A DNA stretch of 64,000 bases. Origin: Synoicihabitans lomoniglobus. GTDB lineage: Bacteria > Verrucomicrobiota > Verrucomicrobiia > Opitutales > Opitutaceae. The stretch lies in NCBI RefSeq assembly GCF_029023725.1, contig NZ_CP119075.1:739501-803500 (forward strand), given 5' to 3'. The notes beneath the pieces are model-generated. The model did no database searches, had not been told where the DNA came from, and saw only the letters and a program-made list of their open reading frames with translations. Position 1 is the stretch's first letter. The number at the start of each line of letters is the position of its first letter. Position numbers and translations under genes: made by a program. Below are positions 17,524 to 27,091 of the stretch, piece by piece.

Positions 17524-18921
17524 ATGCCCCAAACCCCTGAAGCCCCATCCAAGGATGGGCGTCTGTCATTTTCGGAGAACGTTGGCTTCGGCCTTGGCGA
17601 CATGGCGTCGAACTTCTTTTTCCAGACGTTCGGAATCTTTCTCCTCTACTATTACACGGATGTGTTCGGCATCGCCCCGGCGGCGGCCTCGACCATGTTC
17701 TTTGTCACGCGCTTGGTCGATGCGTTCACCGACCCGGCCATGGGGGCCATCGCCGACCGCACCAACACGCGTTGGGGAAAATACCGTCCCTACCTGTTGT
17801 GGATGGCATTGCCGTATGGTATCTGCGGATACCTTATTTTCGCCAACCCGGATTTCGATGATGCGGGCAAGCTCGTCTACGCCTACATCACGTATTCGCT
17901 GATGATGTTGGCCTATACGGCGATCAATGTGCCGTATTGTTCGCTCATGGGCGTGCTCAGCCCGTCATCCAACGCCCGGCGGGTCGCATCAAATTTTCGG
18001 TTTGTCGGTGCGTTCGGCGGGGGATTTTTGATATCCCTCTTTGTGCGGCCGTTGGTGGAAAAACTGGGAGCCGGTAACGAAATTCAAGGGTTCCAATACA
18101 CCATGGCTCTGTTTGCGGTGCTTTCGGTGGCGCTGTTCCTGGTCACCTTCGCCACCACGCGGGAGCGCGTGCAGCCGCCGCCGGGGCAAAAACACAACTT
18201 GGGTGAGGAGTTGAGTGAGCTCATTCAAAACAAGCCCTGGGTCATCCTGTTTTACGGGGCGGTGTGTTCGACAACGTTTTACGTTATGCGCGATTCCGTG
18301 ACCTTCCACTACTTTAAATATGTCGTGGGGATATCCGACGAGAAGGTCTTCTGGGTATTTGACCAAGCCTCCCTGTTTCTGGCTTCGGGCAAGCTCTGCA
18401 ACGTGGCCGGAATTTTGTGCGTCGGATTCTTCCTCCGCAATTTCGATAAAAAACCCCTGGCGGTGATGATGTGCGTGGGCACGGCGCTGAGTATTTTTTC
18501 CTTCTACTTCATACCGGCGGACAGTTTTGCACTGATGGTCGTCGTGAACGCGGCGGGCACGTTCATGTTTGGCCCCACGGCCGCCATAATCTGGTCCATG
18601 TATGGGGATGTTGCAGCCTACGGTGAATACAAGTTCGGCCGTCGTTCAACGGGACTCATTCACTCGGCCTCGCTCTTTTCCCTCAAGACGGGCAGCATGA
18701 TCGCCGGTTCTCTGGCGGGCGGGTTGATGGCATACTTCGGCTTCGTCGCCAATGAGACCCAGACCGAGCGATCCATCTTCGGAATCACGCTGATGTTCTC
18801 CGTCATCCCGGCGATTTTTGCTCTGGGCAAAGCGTTGGCCATCTGGGTCTACCCGCTCGACGCCAAAAAGATGGCGGAAATCGAAACCGCCCTCGCCGAG
18901 CGCCGCACTGCGACCGAATGA
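17524..18921 (+). CDS. GPH-family (MelB-like) sugar:cation symporter
   Basis: This 465-residue inner-membrane transporter of the major facilitator superfamily has about 12 hydrophobic segments. The glycoside-pentoside-hexuronide subgroup is recognised by FGLGDMASNFFFQTFGIFLL at the N-terminus and by VDAFTDPAMGAIADRTNTRW followed by GKYRPYLLW between TM2 and TM3. It imports a glycoside, pentose or hexuronide with Na+ or H+. Together with the rhamnosidase and Gfo/Idh/MocA genes nearby it fits uptake of sugars released from plant or algal glycans; the exact sugar is unknown. Confidence 0.9.
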   Translation: MPQTPEAPSKDGRLSFSENVGFGLGDMASNFFFQTFGIFLLYYYTDVFGIAPAAASTMFFVTRLVDAFTDPAMGAIADRTNTRWGKYRPYLLWMALPYGICGYLIFANPDFDDAGKLVYAYITYSLMMLAYTAINVPYCSLMGVLSPSSNARRVASNFRFVGAFGGGFLISLFVRPLVEKLGAGNEIQGFQYTMALFAVLSVALFLVTFATTRERVQPPPGQKHNLGEELSELIQNKPWVILFYGAVCSTTFYVMRDSVTFHYFKYVVGISDEKVFWVFDQASLFLASGKLCNVAGILCVGFFLRNFDKKPLAVMMCVGTALSIFSFYFIPADSFALMVVVNAAGTFMFGPTAAIIWSMYGDVAAYGEYKFGRRSTGLIHSASLFSLKTGSMIAGSLAGGLMAYFGFVANETQTERSIFGITLMFSVIPAIFALGKALAIWVYPLDAKKMAEIETALAERRTATE

Positions 18922-18977
18922 TCGATGGTCATCCCGTCGCCTGATCGGTCGTCGCTGCCGATTCTGCAATCATCGTT

Positions 18978-20462
18978 TCAGTGCGACGCTGCCCCCCAGC
19001 GATCGCACCATGCGTTGATGCATGCGGCGACGATGATGACCTGTAACCCCAGCAACGGGCCCTGGTGGCGCGCGCTGTGATTGATCAATACGTAGGGTAG
19101 CAACAATCCGACGATTCCCAGAGTCGCCCATCCGGCAATTGGTGGGAGCTTCCCGCGGCCGGCAAGCAACAGGCCGAACCAGGCCAAGGTGGGCAGTCCG
19201 GCGAATGCAAAGCCCAACGCGAGGGCGAGCGCACTGTAGTGGGCTTCCATGTGCTTGAGATGACGTGCCGACCAGTCGCTCCAAACGCCTTCGAAATCGT
19301 CAAGGTGCAGCGCATTCAAGGTCGCCCACGCCTCGGTGGGGGGCAGGTCGATCCTGTGCCAATAGGAAAACCGCGAACCGTCGACCGGTTGCAACATACC
19401 CGTGGCGGCGATGCGACGCTGGTCCATGGCGGTGAAAGTCAATGCCGTGATTTCACTGCCACTGCTGGAATCCAGATAAACGAACGCGTTCATCGCCCGA
19501 CGCATCACCTTCCGTCGAAAAGCGCCGGGATCGGCCTCCAACGCCGCTATGGTCGGCTCGCGGAAGCTATCCACGTAGGCGACTTCGCCGAGGGTGGCGT
19601 AGCGGTTGAATTGCGCGGTGTTGAAGAAGGGCATCTCTCGCAGCACTTCTTCCGTTCGGGGGAGCCCATTGGCCGAAGCGACGTTGGCCAGGTGCATCTC
19701 AAACCAGAAGTTCGACTTCAACGGGATGACGCGGTCCAAGGCCATGGTATTGCGCACCGTCCATGCCCCGATTGTCAGCACGGTGAGCAGGGCTGCCATG
19801 ACCGGGCGCAGCGCGATCGCCCAAGACCGTCGCTCCCGCAGATCGAAGAAAAACATGCCCAGTAAGGTTAGCGCCAATGCCACGGCGAATCCGGCATGGG
19901 CCAGCGGTCCGACGATTGCGAGGGCCGCAAGCGTTAGGCCCGCTTTGCGATCGGGGTTCCTGCGGTGGGCCAAAGCCGCCCAAACCAAAGTTACGGGCAG
20001 CAGCACTTGCAGCCAATTTTCGCTCGCAAGTTGAAAGGGACCATTGGGCATCAGGACGACGGCGCTCAGATACAAACAACTCACCAAACGACGCATACGC
20101 CGAGCCGCGGGATCAATGCACGCGACCAACACGGCGTGCACCGCAGCGTGGCCGATGACGGTTAGTCCCAGCAGCACCGCCGCGGCGAGTGGTGTCTTGA
20201 TCCCGGCCACCGCGAAGATGGCGGCTGCGATCCAGACAAACACCGGTGGCACCCAGGCTGTCGGGCCGGTCTGTCCATTGAACGGATCACTGAATCCCCG
20301 ACCTTCCAGCAGCGCGGCCGCGATATGGTGGGACTCGATCCAGTTGAACTGCCCTCCGGTCAGCCGGGGAAAGTTGAATCCCATGGCGGCGACTGCACAC
20401 ACGACGAGACCGAGCAGCGGATAGTTTTGGAGCAAACGGGAGACGAGGAGAGGCAATCGCAT
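18978..20462 (-). CDS. Polytopic membrane protein, probable GT-C-fold glycosyltransferase
   Basis: This 494-residue protein from ATG 20462 has at least ten hydrophobic segments and a periplasmic C-terminal portion. The N-terminal layout is one membrane segment, then NWIESHHIAAALLEGRGFSD in the first loop, then a string of segments. It resembles lipid-linked sugar transferases of the ArnT/PMT type, which use an acidic residue in that loop. The E in WIES could fill the role. No close family is recognised, so the assignment is moderate. It is divergent from the FAD oxidoreductase gene (112 bases), which fits a shared role in glycan or lipid modification. Confidence 0.6.
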   Translation of the reverse strand: MRLPLLVSRLLQNYPLLGLVVCAVAAMGFNFPRLTGGQFNWIESHHIAAALLEGRGFSDPFNGQTGPTAWVPPVFVWIAAAIFAVAGIKTPLAAAVLLGLTVIGHAAVHAVLVACIDPAARRMRRLVSCLYLSAVVLMPNGPFQLASENWLQVLLPVTLVWAALAHRRNPDRKAGLTLAALAIVGPLAHAGFAVALALTLLGMFFFDLRERRSWAIALRPVMAALLTVLTIGAWTVRNTMALDRVIPLKSNFWFEMHLANVASANGLPRTEEVLREMPFFNTAQFNRYATLGEVAYVDSFREPTIAALEADPGAFRRKVMRRAMNAFVYLDSSSGSEITALTFTAMDQRRIAATGMLQPVDGSRFSYWHRIDLPPTEAWATLNALHLDDFEGVWSDWSARHLKHMEAHYSALALALGFAFAGLPTLAWFGLLLAGRGKLPPIAGWATLGIVGLLLPYVLINHSARHQGPLLGLQVIIVAACINAWCDRWGAASH

Positions 20463-20574
20463 CGTTGCGCAGAGATCGTGGGCACTTCGGCGGCGGTGGC
20501 GAGATTTGGTAAACGAATCAGTCGTAAGATATTGGGCATTGCACGATTCGTTCGCATTGGTGTGCTTCCGGACG

Positions 20575-22086
20575 ATGACGGGCCCGAAACAAACCTTAGT
20601 CGTGGTCGGAGCCGGCCCGGCGGGACTCACCACGGCCTGTGCAGCGCAGGAAAGTGGGGCGTGGACAGTGACGGTGTTGGAGAAGGATCCGGTCTACGTG
20701 GGAGGCATTTCCCGCACTGTCCGCTATCAGGGATGGCGTTTCGATATCGGGGGACACCGTTTTTTCAGCAAAAGCGAAGAGATCAATCGCTGGTGGAAAA
20801 AGCGACTGCCTGGCGAGTTCATTCAAGTGCGCCGTTTGTCGCGGATTCTGTATCGCCGGAAATTCTACGATTACCCGCTGCGGCCCATGAATGCGTTGGG
20901 CAATCTGGGCGTGTGGACCAGCGGTCTGTGCGGATTGAGTTATGCTTGGGCTCGCCTGCGTCCCGTGCGGTCGGAGGTTTCGTTCGAAGACTGGGTGGTC
21001 AATCGCTTCGGCCGACGCTTGTTTGAGATCTTTTTTCGCACCTATACCGAGAAAGTTTGGGGCATTCCCACCCATCAGATCAGTGCGGATTGGGCGGCGC
21101 AGCGAATCAAGGGACTGTCGCTCTCCCGCGCGCTCATCGATGCCTTTCGGCCGCGGGGTAAAAACCGTGGGGAAGTGGTCAAAACGTTGATCGACACGTT
21201 CGCTTATCCACGGTTCGGCCCCGGGCAGATGTGGGAAAAAGCGGCCGACGACGTGCGGGCGGCGCAAGGACGCGTGCTGCTCGATCGCGGGGTGACCCGC
21301 ATCGACCATCGCAACGGTCGTGTTATCGCGGTCGAGTGCACTGCCCCAGCCGGGGCGGTGGAGCGCTATGAGGGCGACGCGTTTGTCCTCTCCATGCCGT
21401 TGCGTGAATCAGTCATGGCGCTTGATCCTCCCGCCCCGGCCGCAATTCGCGAAGCCGCCCGACAGTTGTCATATCGGGATTTTCTCACGGTTGCTCTCAT
21501 CGTGGACGGGGAAAATCCGTTCCCGGACAACTGGATTTACATTCATGATCCCGACGTGCTCCTGGGGCGGATCCAAAACTATCGCAACTGGAGCGAGGCC
21601 ATGGTGGCCGAAGACAATGCCACGTGCCTGGGGCTCGAATATTTCTGTTTCGAAGGGGATGGGCTGTGGACGATGTCCGATGCCGAACTCGTTGAATTGG
21701 GAAAAGCAGAGCTCGCGCAACTCAACCTCATCGAGCCGGGTCGGGTGCGCGAAGGTGTGGTCGTGCGCATGGAGAAGGCGTATCCGGTCTATGACGCCGA
21801 GTATCGCTCACGGGTGGATACGATCCGCGAGTTCCTCGGCACTTTAACCAATCTGCAGGTGGTCGGGCGCAACGGCATGCACCGTTACAACAACCAGGAC
21901 CACTCCATGATGACCGGTCTGCTGGCGGCCAAAAATTTGACCGCCCGCGACTTCGACCTGTGGCGCGTCAACACCGATGCGGAATACCATGAGGAAGTTC
22001 GCCGCGGGCAAGAGGCCACCGACCCCGAGTCCGGCGGGCGGATGGTTCCCCGCACGATCGACCGCTCGGTTGATCGGGATCGTTGA
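20575..22086 (+). CDS. FAD-dependent oxidoreductase, UDP-galactopyranose-mutase / protoporphyrinogen-oxidase-like
   Basis: Cytoplasmic flavoprotein of 503 residues beginning with the dinucleotide-binding motif LVVVGAGPAGLTTACAA. The conserved GGISRTVRYQGWRFDIGGHR and FFSKSEEINRWW segments put it in the COG1232 group of amine-oxidase-like proteins related to UDP-galactopyranose mutase. The C-terminal FAD contact GRNGMHRYNNQDHSMMTGL is present. Members of this subgroup are often found beside glycosyltransferase genes and may alter a sugar or polyprenyl-linked sugar. ATG 20575 is preferred over an extended upstream start because the Rossmann motif then lies at the usual distance. Confidence 0.8.
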   Translation: MTGPKQTLVVVGAGPAGLTTACAAQESGAWTVTVLEKDPVYVGGISRTVRYQGWRFDIGGHRFFSKSEEINRWWKKRLPGEFIQVRRLSRILYRRKFYDYPLRPMNALGNLGVWTSGLCGLSYAWARLRPVRSEVSFEDWVVNRFGRRLFEIFFRTYTEKVWGIPTHQISADWAAQRIKGLSLSRALIDAFRPRGKNRGEVVKTLIDTFAYPRFGPGQMWEKAADDVRAAQGRVLLDRGVTRIDHRNGRVIAVECTAPAGAVERYEGDAFVLSMPLRESVMALDPPAPAAIREAARQLSYRDFLTVALIVDGENPFPDNWIYIHDPDVLLGRIQNYRNWSEAMVAEDNATCLGLEYFCFEGDGLWTMSDAELVELGKAELAQLNLIEPGRVREGVVVRMEKAYPVYDAEYRSRVDTIREFLGTLTNLQVVGRNGMHRYNNQDHSMMTGLLAAKNLTARDFDLWRVNTDAEYHEEVRRGQEATDPESGGRMVPRTIDRSVDRDR

Positions 22087-22093
22087 GCGGTCG
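22059..22093. terminator. Hairpin at the convergent end of the FAD oxidoreductase and ychJ-like genes
   Basis: A 9-bp perfect inverted repeat (CGACCGCTC / GAGCGGTCG) encloses 17 bases and contains the plus-strand stop codon at 22084-22086. No T-tract is evident, so termination is only suggested by position. Confidence 0.4.
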
Positions 22094-22096
22094 GCT

Positions 22097-22597
22097 TCAA
22101 GCGCCGCAGCACTTCTTGTATTTCTTGCCGGAGCCGCAGGGGCAGGGATCGTTGCGGCCGACTTTGGGGGCCGCCACCACCGGGGCGGGGCCTTCGCGGA
22201 GTGGGCGAATGAACAGCCACTGCCCGTCGACTTGTTTGAACTCGGATTTTTCGTGCATCACGCCGGCTTGGCCGCGCTCCTCATAGTGAGCGGAAAAATC
22301 GACCAAGGACACGCCGGGGCGAACGTTGGGCGTGTGGCTGTGAACCTCGAGTTTGGTCCAGGTGATGTCGTTGCCATACTCCTCCTCGACGAGTGGGGTG
22401 CCCGCCGTTTCGGCGTAGGTGTCGTGCAAATACTGGTAGGCGTGGACGACGTGCCCGGTGTAGCGCGACCGCATGAGTTGCTCGGCGGTTTCGGCGGTTT
22501 TGACGCCTTTGATGATCGGGTCGCAGCAATCGCCATAGGGCGCGCCGCTGCCGCAAGGGCAGGGATCGGAAGAGGTGAGGGGAGTGGGTTCGGACAC
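22097..22597 (-). CDS. YchJ-family protein with two SEC-C motifs
   Basis: A 166-residue cytoplasmic protein of the YchJ (UPF0225) family. It starts with a SEC-C zinc motif ([15 protein letters not shown]), has the central NTF2-like YchJ domain ([31 protein letters not shown]), and ends with a second SEC-C motif ([18 protein letters not shown]). The C-terminal motif is the same as that on SecA, where it binds zinc and SecB or ribosomes. The family's function is not known. Confidence 0.92.
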   Translation of the reverse strand: MSEPTPLTSSDPCPCGSGAPYGDCCDPIIKGVKTAETAEQLMRSRYTGHVVHAYQYLHDTYAETAGTPLVEEEYGNDITWTKLEVHSHTPNVRPGVSLVDFSAHYEERGQAGVMHEKSEFKQVDGQWLFIRPLREGPAPVVAAPKVGRNDPCPCGSGKKYKKCCGA

Positions 22598-22691
22598 GGT
22601 GCTAGGTTCTTAGAATGGTGAGTGATGCCAGGATCGCATGCCGGAGACGTTTGTCGTTCCCGCACGCCAGGGAGAGGTTATAGATGCGGTC

Positions 22692-23531
22692 ATGCTGATC
22701 AGCACCGCCGAACTCAATGACCTTTTACAGCAACCCGACGTGGTCATCTTCGACTGTCGGCACGATTTGACCGATCCGGAGAGTGGATTGAAACGGTTCA
22801 CCGAGAGTCATATCGCGGGGGCGCAGTTCGCTGGCGTGGATACGGATCTCTCGGGGGCCAAGAATGGCACCAACGGCCGTCATCCGTTGCCGCCGCCGTC
22901 GGCGTTCGCCGCGTTTCTCGAACGCGGTGGTGTGTCCGCCTCCACGCGAGTCTTCGCCTATGACGATGTCGGGGGCCAATACGCGGCTCGCCTTTGGTGG
23001 ATGGCGCGTTGGATTGGCTTTGACGGCGTGAGGGTGCTGGATGGCGGTTGGCCGAAATGGCTCGCGGAGCATCGGCCCGTCACGGCTGAGACAACTACGC
23101 CGGTGGCTGGTCAACTTTCGATCAACGTGGATGAATCGATGGTGCTAACGACGGACGACGTGGTGGCTAATTTGGCCGAAGGCGCACAACTCGTGATCGA
23201 TGCCCGTGCCCCCGCCCGCTACCGGGGAGAGGTGGAGCCGCTGGATCCGGTGGCAGGGCACATCCCTGGCGCGGCCAATCGTTTTTTCCAAGACAACCTC
23301 CAAACTGATACGTCGTTTCGTCCCGCGTCGGAGCTGGCCGAGGCCTTCAGCCGAATCCTGGGCGACCGCAAACCGGCGACGGTGATCCATCAATGCGGCT
23401 CGGGGATCACCGCGTGTGCCAACTTACTTGCGATGGAGCACGCTGGCCTTACGGGCTCCAAGCTCTATGCCGGATCTTGGAGCGAATGGGTGGCCGATCC
23501 GAGTCGTCCAGTGGCGACGGGATCAAGGTAG
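22692..23531 (+). CDS. Sulfurtransferase, thiosulfate / 3-mercaptopyruvate type (two rhodanese domains)
   Basis: A 279-residue protein with two tandem rhodanese domains. The first is inactive and contains LLQQPDVVIFDCRHDL and ARLWWMARWIGFDGVRVLDG. The second carries the catalytic loop HQCGSGITA. The CGSG(I/V)T loop is typical of 3-mercaptopyruvate sulfurtransferases rather than classical rhodaneses (CRxGxT), so SseA-type activity is likely. The ATG at 22692 gives the usual N-terminus (MLISTAELNDLL); an in-frame ATG at 22638 would add 18 residues. A GGAGAGG sequence lies about 15 bases upstream of 22692. The stop codon lies in the arm of an inverted repeat shared with the next gene. Confidence 0.88.
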   Translation: MLISTAELNDLLQQPDVVIFDCRHDLTDPESGLKRFTESHIAGAQFAGVDTDLSGAKNGTNGRHPLPPPSAFAAFLERGGVSASTRVFAYDDVGGQYAARLWWMARWIGFDGVRVLDGGWPKWLAEHRPVTAETTTPVAGQLSINVDESMVLTTDDVVANLAEGAQLVIDARAPARYRGEVEPLDPVAGHIPGAANRFFQDNLQTDTSFRPASELAEAFSRILGDRKPATVIHQCGSGITACANLLAMEHAGLTGSKLYAGSWSEWVADPSRPVATGSR

Positions 23532-23611
23532 GGCGGTTCTGCGGCGCAACCGCCGCGTCTCTTGAGACGGTCACGGGATTCCGCGCCGCCGTGACCGGCG
23601 AGCCCGCCCTA
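23529..23611. repeat. Nested palindromic element shared by two convergent gene ends
   Basis: The outer inverted repeat TAGGGCGG (23529-23536) / CCGCCCTA (23604-23611) holds the TAG stop codon of the sulfurtransferase in its left arm and, on the minus strand, the TAG of the rhamnosidase in its right arm. Inside are a second stem GGCGGTT / AACCGCC (23532-23538, 23548-23554; it competes with the outer arm) and a third GGTCACGG / CCGTGACC (23569-23576, 23589-23596). This cloverleaf-like shape suggests a REP-type repeat that also serves as a bidirectional transcription barrier. Confidence 0.65.
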
Positions 23612-26053
23612 TCGGTGGACTGAGATAGCTTGTTGGCCCGGCTGCAGCTCCTGCATGTGTCCCTGCCATTCGAATACGCCGCCTAGTCCCTCGGGCAGTG
23701 TCACGGTTCCGATCAATCCGTCGGCACCTTCGCGTCGCAGATCGACGCTGATTTCGCCCAGAGGATGAGGCACAGCACCCCGGGCAAATGGCAGATCGCC
23801 CAGATGCGGGGCGATGCGCACGCGCTTGAACCCAGGTCCGGCCGGACCAATTCCCAATACCGTAGTCAGAAAGCCCATCATGGGATGGGCGCCCCACGCA
23901 TGGGAGTCGGAGCGTGTGTCGGGCGTGGGTTTTTCCGGCACGGTGGTGAGGCCGAGTTCCAACACGCCGCGCCACGGATCGAGCCAGTTGAGGTAGTCGT
24001 CGCCCAGCCCGGCAGCGATCATGGCCTGGTGAGTGTAAAAATTGAAATAGAACGTGGCTGGCGTGAGATCAGGTTCGTCCCGTATCTTGCGCGCGAGATC
24101 GGTCAAGCGGCCGATTTTTCCTCCGGCGGTCAGAATCAGATAGGTATTGGCATGCTGGCTGTAGGTGAGGCGTTCCGAGGTGTCGGCGAGCAAACCGCGT
24201 TCATCATTCCAACAGGTTGCGATCACGTATTCCCGGATCTTTTCCGCGCGCGTGGCATAGAGCGAAGCGTCGTCATGGTAGCCGAACGCCGTCATGAGCT
24301 CCGCCGCCTGTTGCAGGGTATAAACGTGTTGGAGATCGAGAATCGCTGACGCGCCTCGCTCGTCACGCGGAGGCACGCCTCCGAGACCGGTCAGCGGGTC
24401 GCGACCCCACGCGGAAATCCAATCGACATAGTTCCACCACTGTCGACCGGTGTAGCTGCCGGTGGCCGGGTCGCTGTGTTCCACGAAGTAGCGCAGGACT
24501 TCACGCACGCCCGCCAGACGCGCCCGCACGAAGTCCGCGTCGTCCCGGAGTTGCCAGTAGTCGTGGACCATGCTGATCCAGACGAGGGAGTAGGGCGGGA
24601 TGATTTGATGACGCGAATCGGGCCAGCGCGAGGAGGTGAGCCCGTTGGGATTGCGGCTTTCATCAAACGCTTCGATGGTCTTTCGCATCAAGCGGTCATC
24701 GCCGCTGACGTAGAGCGAAACCAAGGCTTCAATGCGGGAGTCGCCCACGTAGCTGAGCTGCTCGTAGTAAGGACTGTCGGTGAAAATCTCGTGCGTGCCG
24801 GTGCGAAGGGTGCGCCACGCGATTTCCCAGATACCGGCGAGGGAGTCGTCGGCGCTGTCAAATCGAGCGTGCTCGATAAATGGATACGCGGAGAACTCCG
24901 CCTTCAAATCGACGATCGTAAGTGGTTGATCGCCTGTCGCGATATCAGCTTGCAGGTAACGCCACGTGCGCCAGCGCAGCGGTCGGAAGGTGCGGGGGCC
25001 GGTTCCATCGGGTCGAAAGGTGTCGGTGAAGCCCCGAAGGTATTTCCCCTCGATCTCATCGCGGTGACCTTTGACCTTGGTGGCCGGGCTGTCGGGGCCC
25101 TCGAATAACGATTCGGCGTAGGTAAGGGTCACGACGCCACCTTTCCCCCCGCTCACGATCAACTCAGGAAAACCGGTGGTGAGTTCCGCTTGGTCCAGGA
25201 GGACCGTCGCGTGGCTGTGAGCGGGGATGGTGAACGGAGCATCGCCCTGAACGAATTCGGCCGATACCTCCACGCCGGTGGCGCGACGGACGGTTTGCAA
25301 CCGTATCGGCGTTGATTCCATCAGGGGAATTTGGCGCGGCACGAGCAGCCATTTGCCATCGGTGCTGATCCCGCGCGGAGTCCCGCGTCGCAGGCTTGAA
25401 GCCGCTTTCCATGAGCGGTCGTCGAAACCAGGCATTTCCCAACCCCAAGGATAGCGGGCTCCGTCAACATCGTCGCCGGGACCGACCACAATATAAGTAT
25501 ACAGCTTCGCACCGAATCCGGTGATGGGGGAATACGCAGGGTTGGTGAAGGCCCGCCAGTCACCGTCGGTATTCGCCACGGCGGAAGTCTCGTCATCGCC
25601 TTGCAGAATAAAGGCGGTTTGGTCGGTCGTTTGCGCGACCGGTCCGTGTTCCGCGAAGTTCCACACCTGGGTGGCGAGCACGTTGCGGCCGAGCTTCAGC
25701 CAAGGCGCAAGATCGAGCGTATCGAACCGCCAGTGCCGCAAGTCACCTCGCGCCGGGCCAATGTTAACCGGGGTGCCGTTGACGAACAACCGGTAGCGGT
25801 TGTCGGCCGAAACGTGCACCACGAAACCTTCGGGCACGGACGTCAGATCGAACGTCCGGCGAAAATGGTGCACGCCATAGGCGCGAGCGGGTTGGTCAGG
25901 AGGCGAAATCCAATGGGCGTCCCAAGCTGAGGTTAGCCAGCGGGCGGAGGGAGTAGGCTGGCCGATCGAGGGGGAGGGGCAGATGGCACAGAACGTCAGC
26001 AGCGTTGCGACCATGCACACGGGCAGTGCCGAACGGAATCGAGAACAGGGCAT
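23609..26053 (-). CDS. Secreted alpha-L-rhamnosidase-like glycoside hydrolase (GH78 type)
   Basis: This 814-residue exported enzyme starts at ATG 26053 with signal peptide MPCSRFRSALPVCMVATLLT. An N-terminal beta-sandwich follows (WISPPDQPARAYGVHHFRRTF, VHVSADNRYRLFVNGTPVNI), typical of rhamnosidase N-domains. The (alpha/alpha)6 catalytic barrel begins near residue 410, with the signature EIFTDSPYYEQLSYVGDSR, corresponding to the D.P.RE..GW.GD catalytic block of GH78. A C-terminal beta-domain closes the protein (DSHAWGAHPMMGFLTTVLGI, PLGEISVDLRREG). It would remove terminal rhamnose from plant or algal glycans. In this subgroup the motif is diverged (PYYEQ in place of P.RE), so the exact sugar is not certain. 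Confidence 0.82.
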   Translation of the reverse strand: MPCSRFRSALPVCMVATLLTFCAICPSPSIGQPTPSARWLTSAWDAHWISPPDQPARAYGVHHFRRTFDLTSVPEGFVVHVSADNRYRLFVNGTPVNIGPARGDLRHWRFDTLDLAPWLKLGRNVLATQVWNFAEHGPVAQTTDQTAFILQGDDETSAVANTDGDWRAFTNPAYSPITGFGAKLYTYIVVGPGDDVDGARYPWGWEMPGFDDRSWKAASSLRRGTPRGISTDGKWLLVPRQIPLMESTPIRLQTVRRATGVEVSAEFVQGDAPFTIPAHSHATVLLDQAELTTGFPELIVSGGKGGVVTLTYAESLFEGPDSPATKVKGHRDEIEGKYLRGFTDTFRPDGTGPRTFRPLRWRTWRYLQADIATGDQPLTIVDLKAEFSAYPFIEHARFDSADDSLAGIWEIAWRTLRTGTHEIFTDSPYYEQLSYVGDSRIEALVSLYVSGDDRLMRKTIEAFDESRNPNGLTSSRWPDSRHQIIPPYSLVWISMVHDYWQLRDDADFVRARLAGVREVLRYFVEHSDPATGSYTGRQWWNYVDWISAWGRDPLTGLGGVPPRDERGASAILDLQHVYTLQQAAELMTAFGYHDDASLYATRAEKIREYVIATCWNDERGLLADTSERLTYSQHANTYLILTAGGKIGRLTDLARKIRDEPDLTPATFYFNFYTHQAMIAAGLGDDYLNWLDPWRGVLELGLTTVPEKPTPDTRSDSHAWGAHPMMGFLTTVLGIGPAGPGFKRVRIAPHLGDLPFARGAVPHPLGEISVDLRREGADGLIGTVTLPEGLGGVFEWQGHMQELQPGQQAISVHR

Positions 26054-26136
26054 CGGGGCACGTTGATCGTGGGTTCGGTGGGATTCAATCCCGCTCGTGG
26101 CCCCTTTGGGGGACGATACTGCGCATGTTTGGATGC

Positions 26137-26352
26137 ATGAACACACTCACCTCTTCTCCTTCGCAGCCCGAAACTGCTCCCAGCTACCCCCATGGTGCCC
26201 CCCTGTTTTCCGGGGAGGACCATTTGTTCCACTCTCTGATGGAAGCCGATGTAATCGTGCGTCAGCACCTGTTGGCCGCCATGTGCTCGGGGGATTTGGC
26301 CCTGCAGGAACGTCTGCAACAACGACTCGATGCGGTTGGTGAAATTGGCTGA
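26137..26352 (+). CDS. Small hypothetical protein
   Basis: A 71-residue product from ATG 26137. The N-terminal 25 residues are polar and proline-rich; the rest is predicted helical (LFHSLMEADVIVRQHLLAAM, GDLALQERLQQRLDAVGEIG). No family is recognised. Its stop TGA directly abuts the stop of the convergent mazG-like gene (TGATCA), so the two genes end back to back. Composition is unlike an antisense shadow, which supports it being real. Confidence 0.5.
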   Translation: MNTLTSSPSQPETAPSYPHGAPLFSGEDHLFHSLMEADVIVRQHLLAAMCSGDLALQERLQQRLDAVGEIG

Positions 26353-26685
26353 TCAATGTTCCGCGTCCGGCGCGAGCCGAGCCGATGTCGTGGTCACCAT
26401 GGCGGCGAATGCAGACGCGAGATCGATCCCGTATTCATCCGCCAGCACGAGAACGCTCCACAGGCAATCGGCAAGCTCATGCCCGAGTCGGGCGTCGATA
26501 CCATCCGGTGGGGCGTTCCGGAGATTTTCCTTTGCCATGACGAGTTTCATCAAGTCGCCCACATCTCCGACGAAACCCTGCATGAGCTGATCGCGGGTCC
26601 ACACCGGGCGCTTTTGCCGCCGGGCGGAGGAATCGAAGCATTCACGAAGAGAGCGCGCTTGGAGTGTAAGTTGGGGCAGATTCAT
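26353..26685 (-). CDS. MazG-like nucleotide pyrophosphohydrolase
   Basis: A 110-residue all-alpha NTP pyrophosphohydrolase. The start ATG 26685 gives MNLPQLTLQARSLRECF. Metal-binding helices are seen in GFVGDVGDLMKLVMAKENL and in LGHELADCLWSVLVLADEYG. The first is a variant of the MazG EExxE motif (DxGD) and the second supplies the ExxD pair. It probably hydrolyses non-canonical or excess nucleoside triphosphates to monophosphates. A longer upstream frame lacks family similarity. Confidence 0.8.
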   Translation of the reverse strand: MNLPQLTLQARSLRECFDSSARRQKRPVWTRDQLMQGFVGDVGDLMKLVMAKENLRNAPPDGIDARLGHELADCLWSVLVLADEYGIDLASAFAAMVTTTSARLAPDAEH

Positions 26686-27091
26686 GATGCTCGAGCCTAA
26701 CCCCTGAGAGTTTGGATGTCGCGAAGCCGACATCCTGACTCCTGATGAACAAGCCCGGCGAATTACGTGGCACGCCCGATGCTCAATTGGAAAAAGTATT
26801 TCCGCGATGGTCCAACAACAGTTTACGAAAGCCTGCTCCTGATGCGAAAAACACGACTTACGCAACTTCGGGAAGAAATCTTCGGGAAAATCGCCCATGG
26901 TCCTTCCCTCAGCAAAGCACACGACCGTCAGCAGAGTCGAGTTCGCACGAGGAGAAAGGGCTTACGAGCCACCGACCGGCAACCGCCCGCACTACAACGC
27001 CGCGTAGCGGCTTCGTTCATCCCCGCGTCTTAATTCACGCGACGAGATTGTGGCCGCGACATTGTCACGAAGTCTGTTTTAGTCGGCCGAA
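26686..27091. other. Gene-free stretch with one short perfect hairpin
   Basis: No convincing gene in 406 bases. A perfect inverted repeat GGATGTCG-CGAAGC-CGACATCC lies at 26714-26735, 29 bases upstream of the mazG-like start, and could be a dispersed palindromic repeat unit. The rest must contain promoters for the mazG-like gene and, at the right end, for the NUP gene; none can be called with confidence. Confidence 0.5.
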
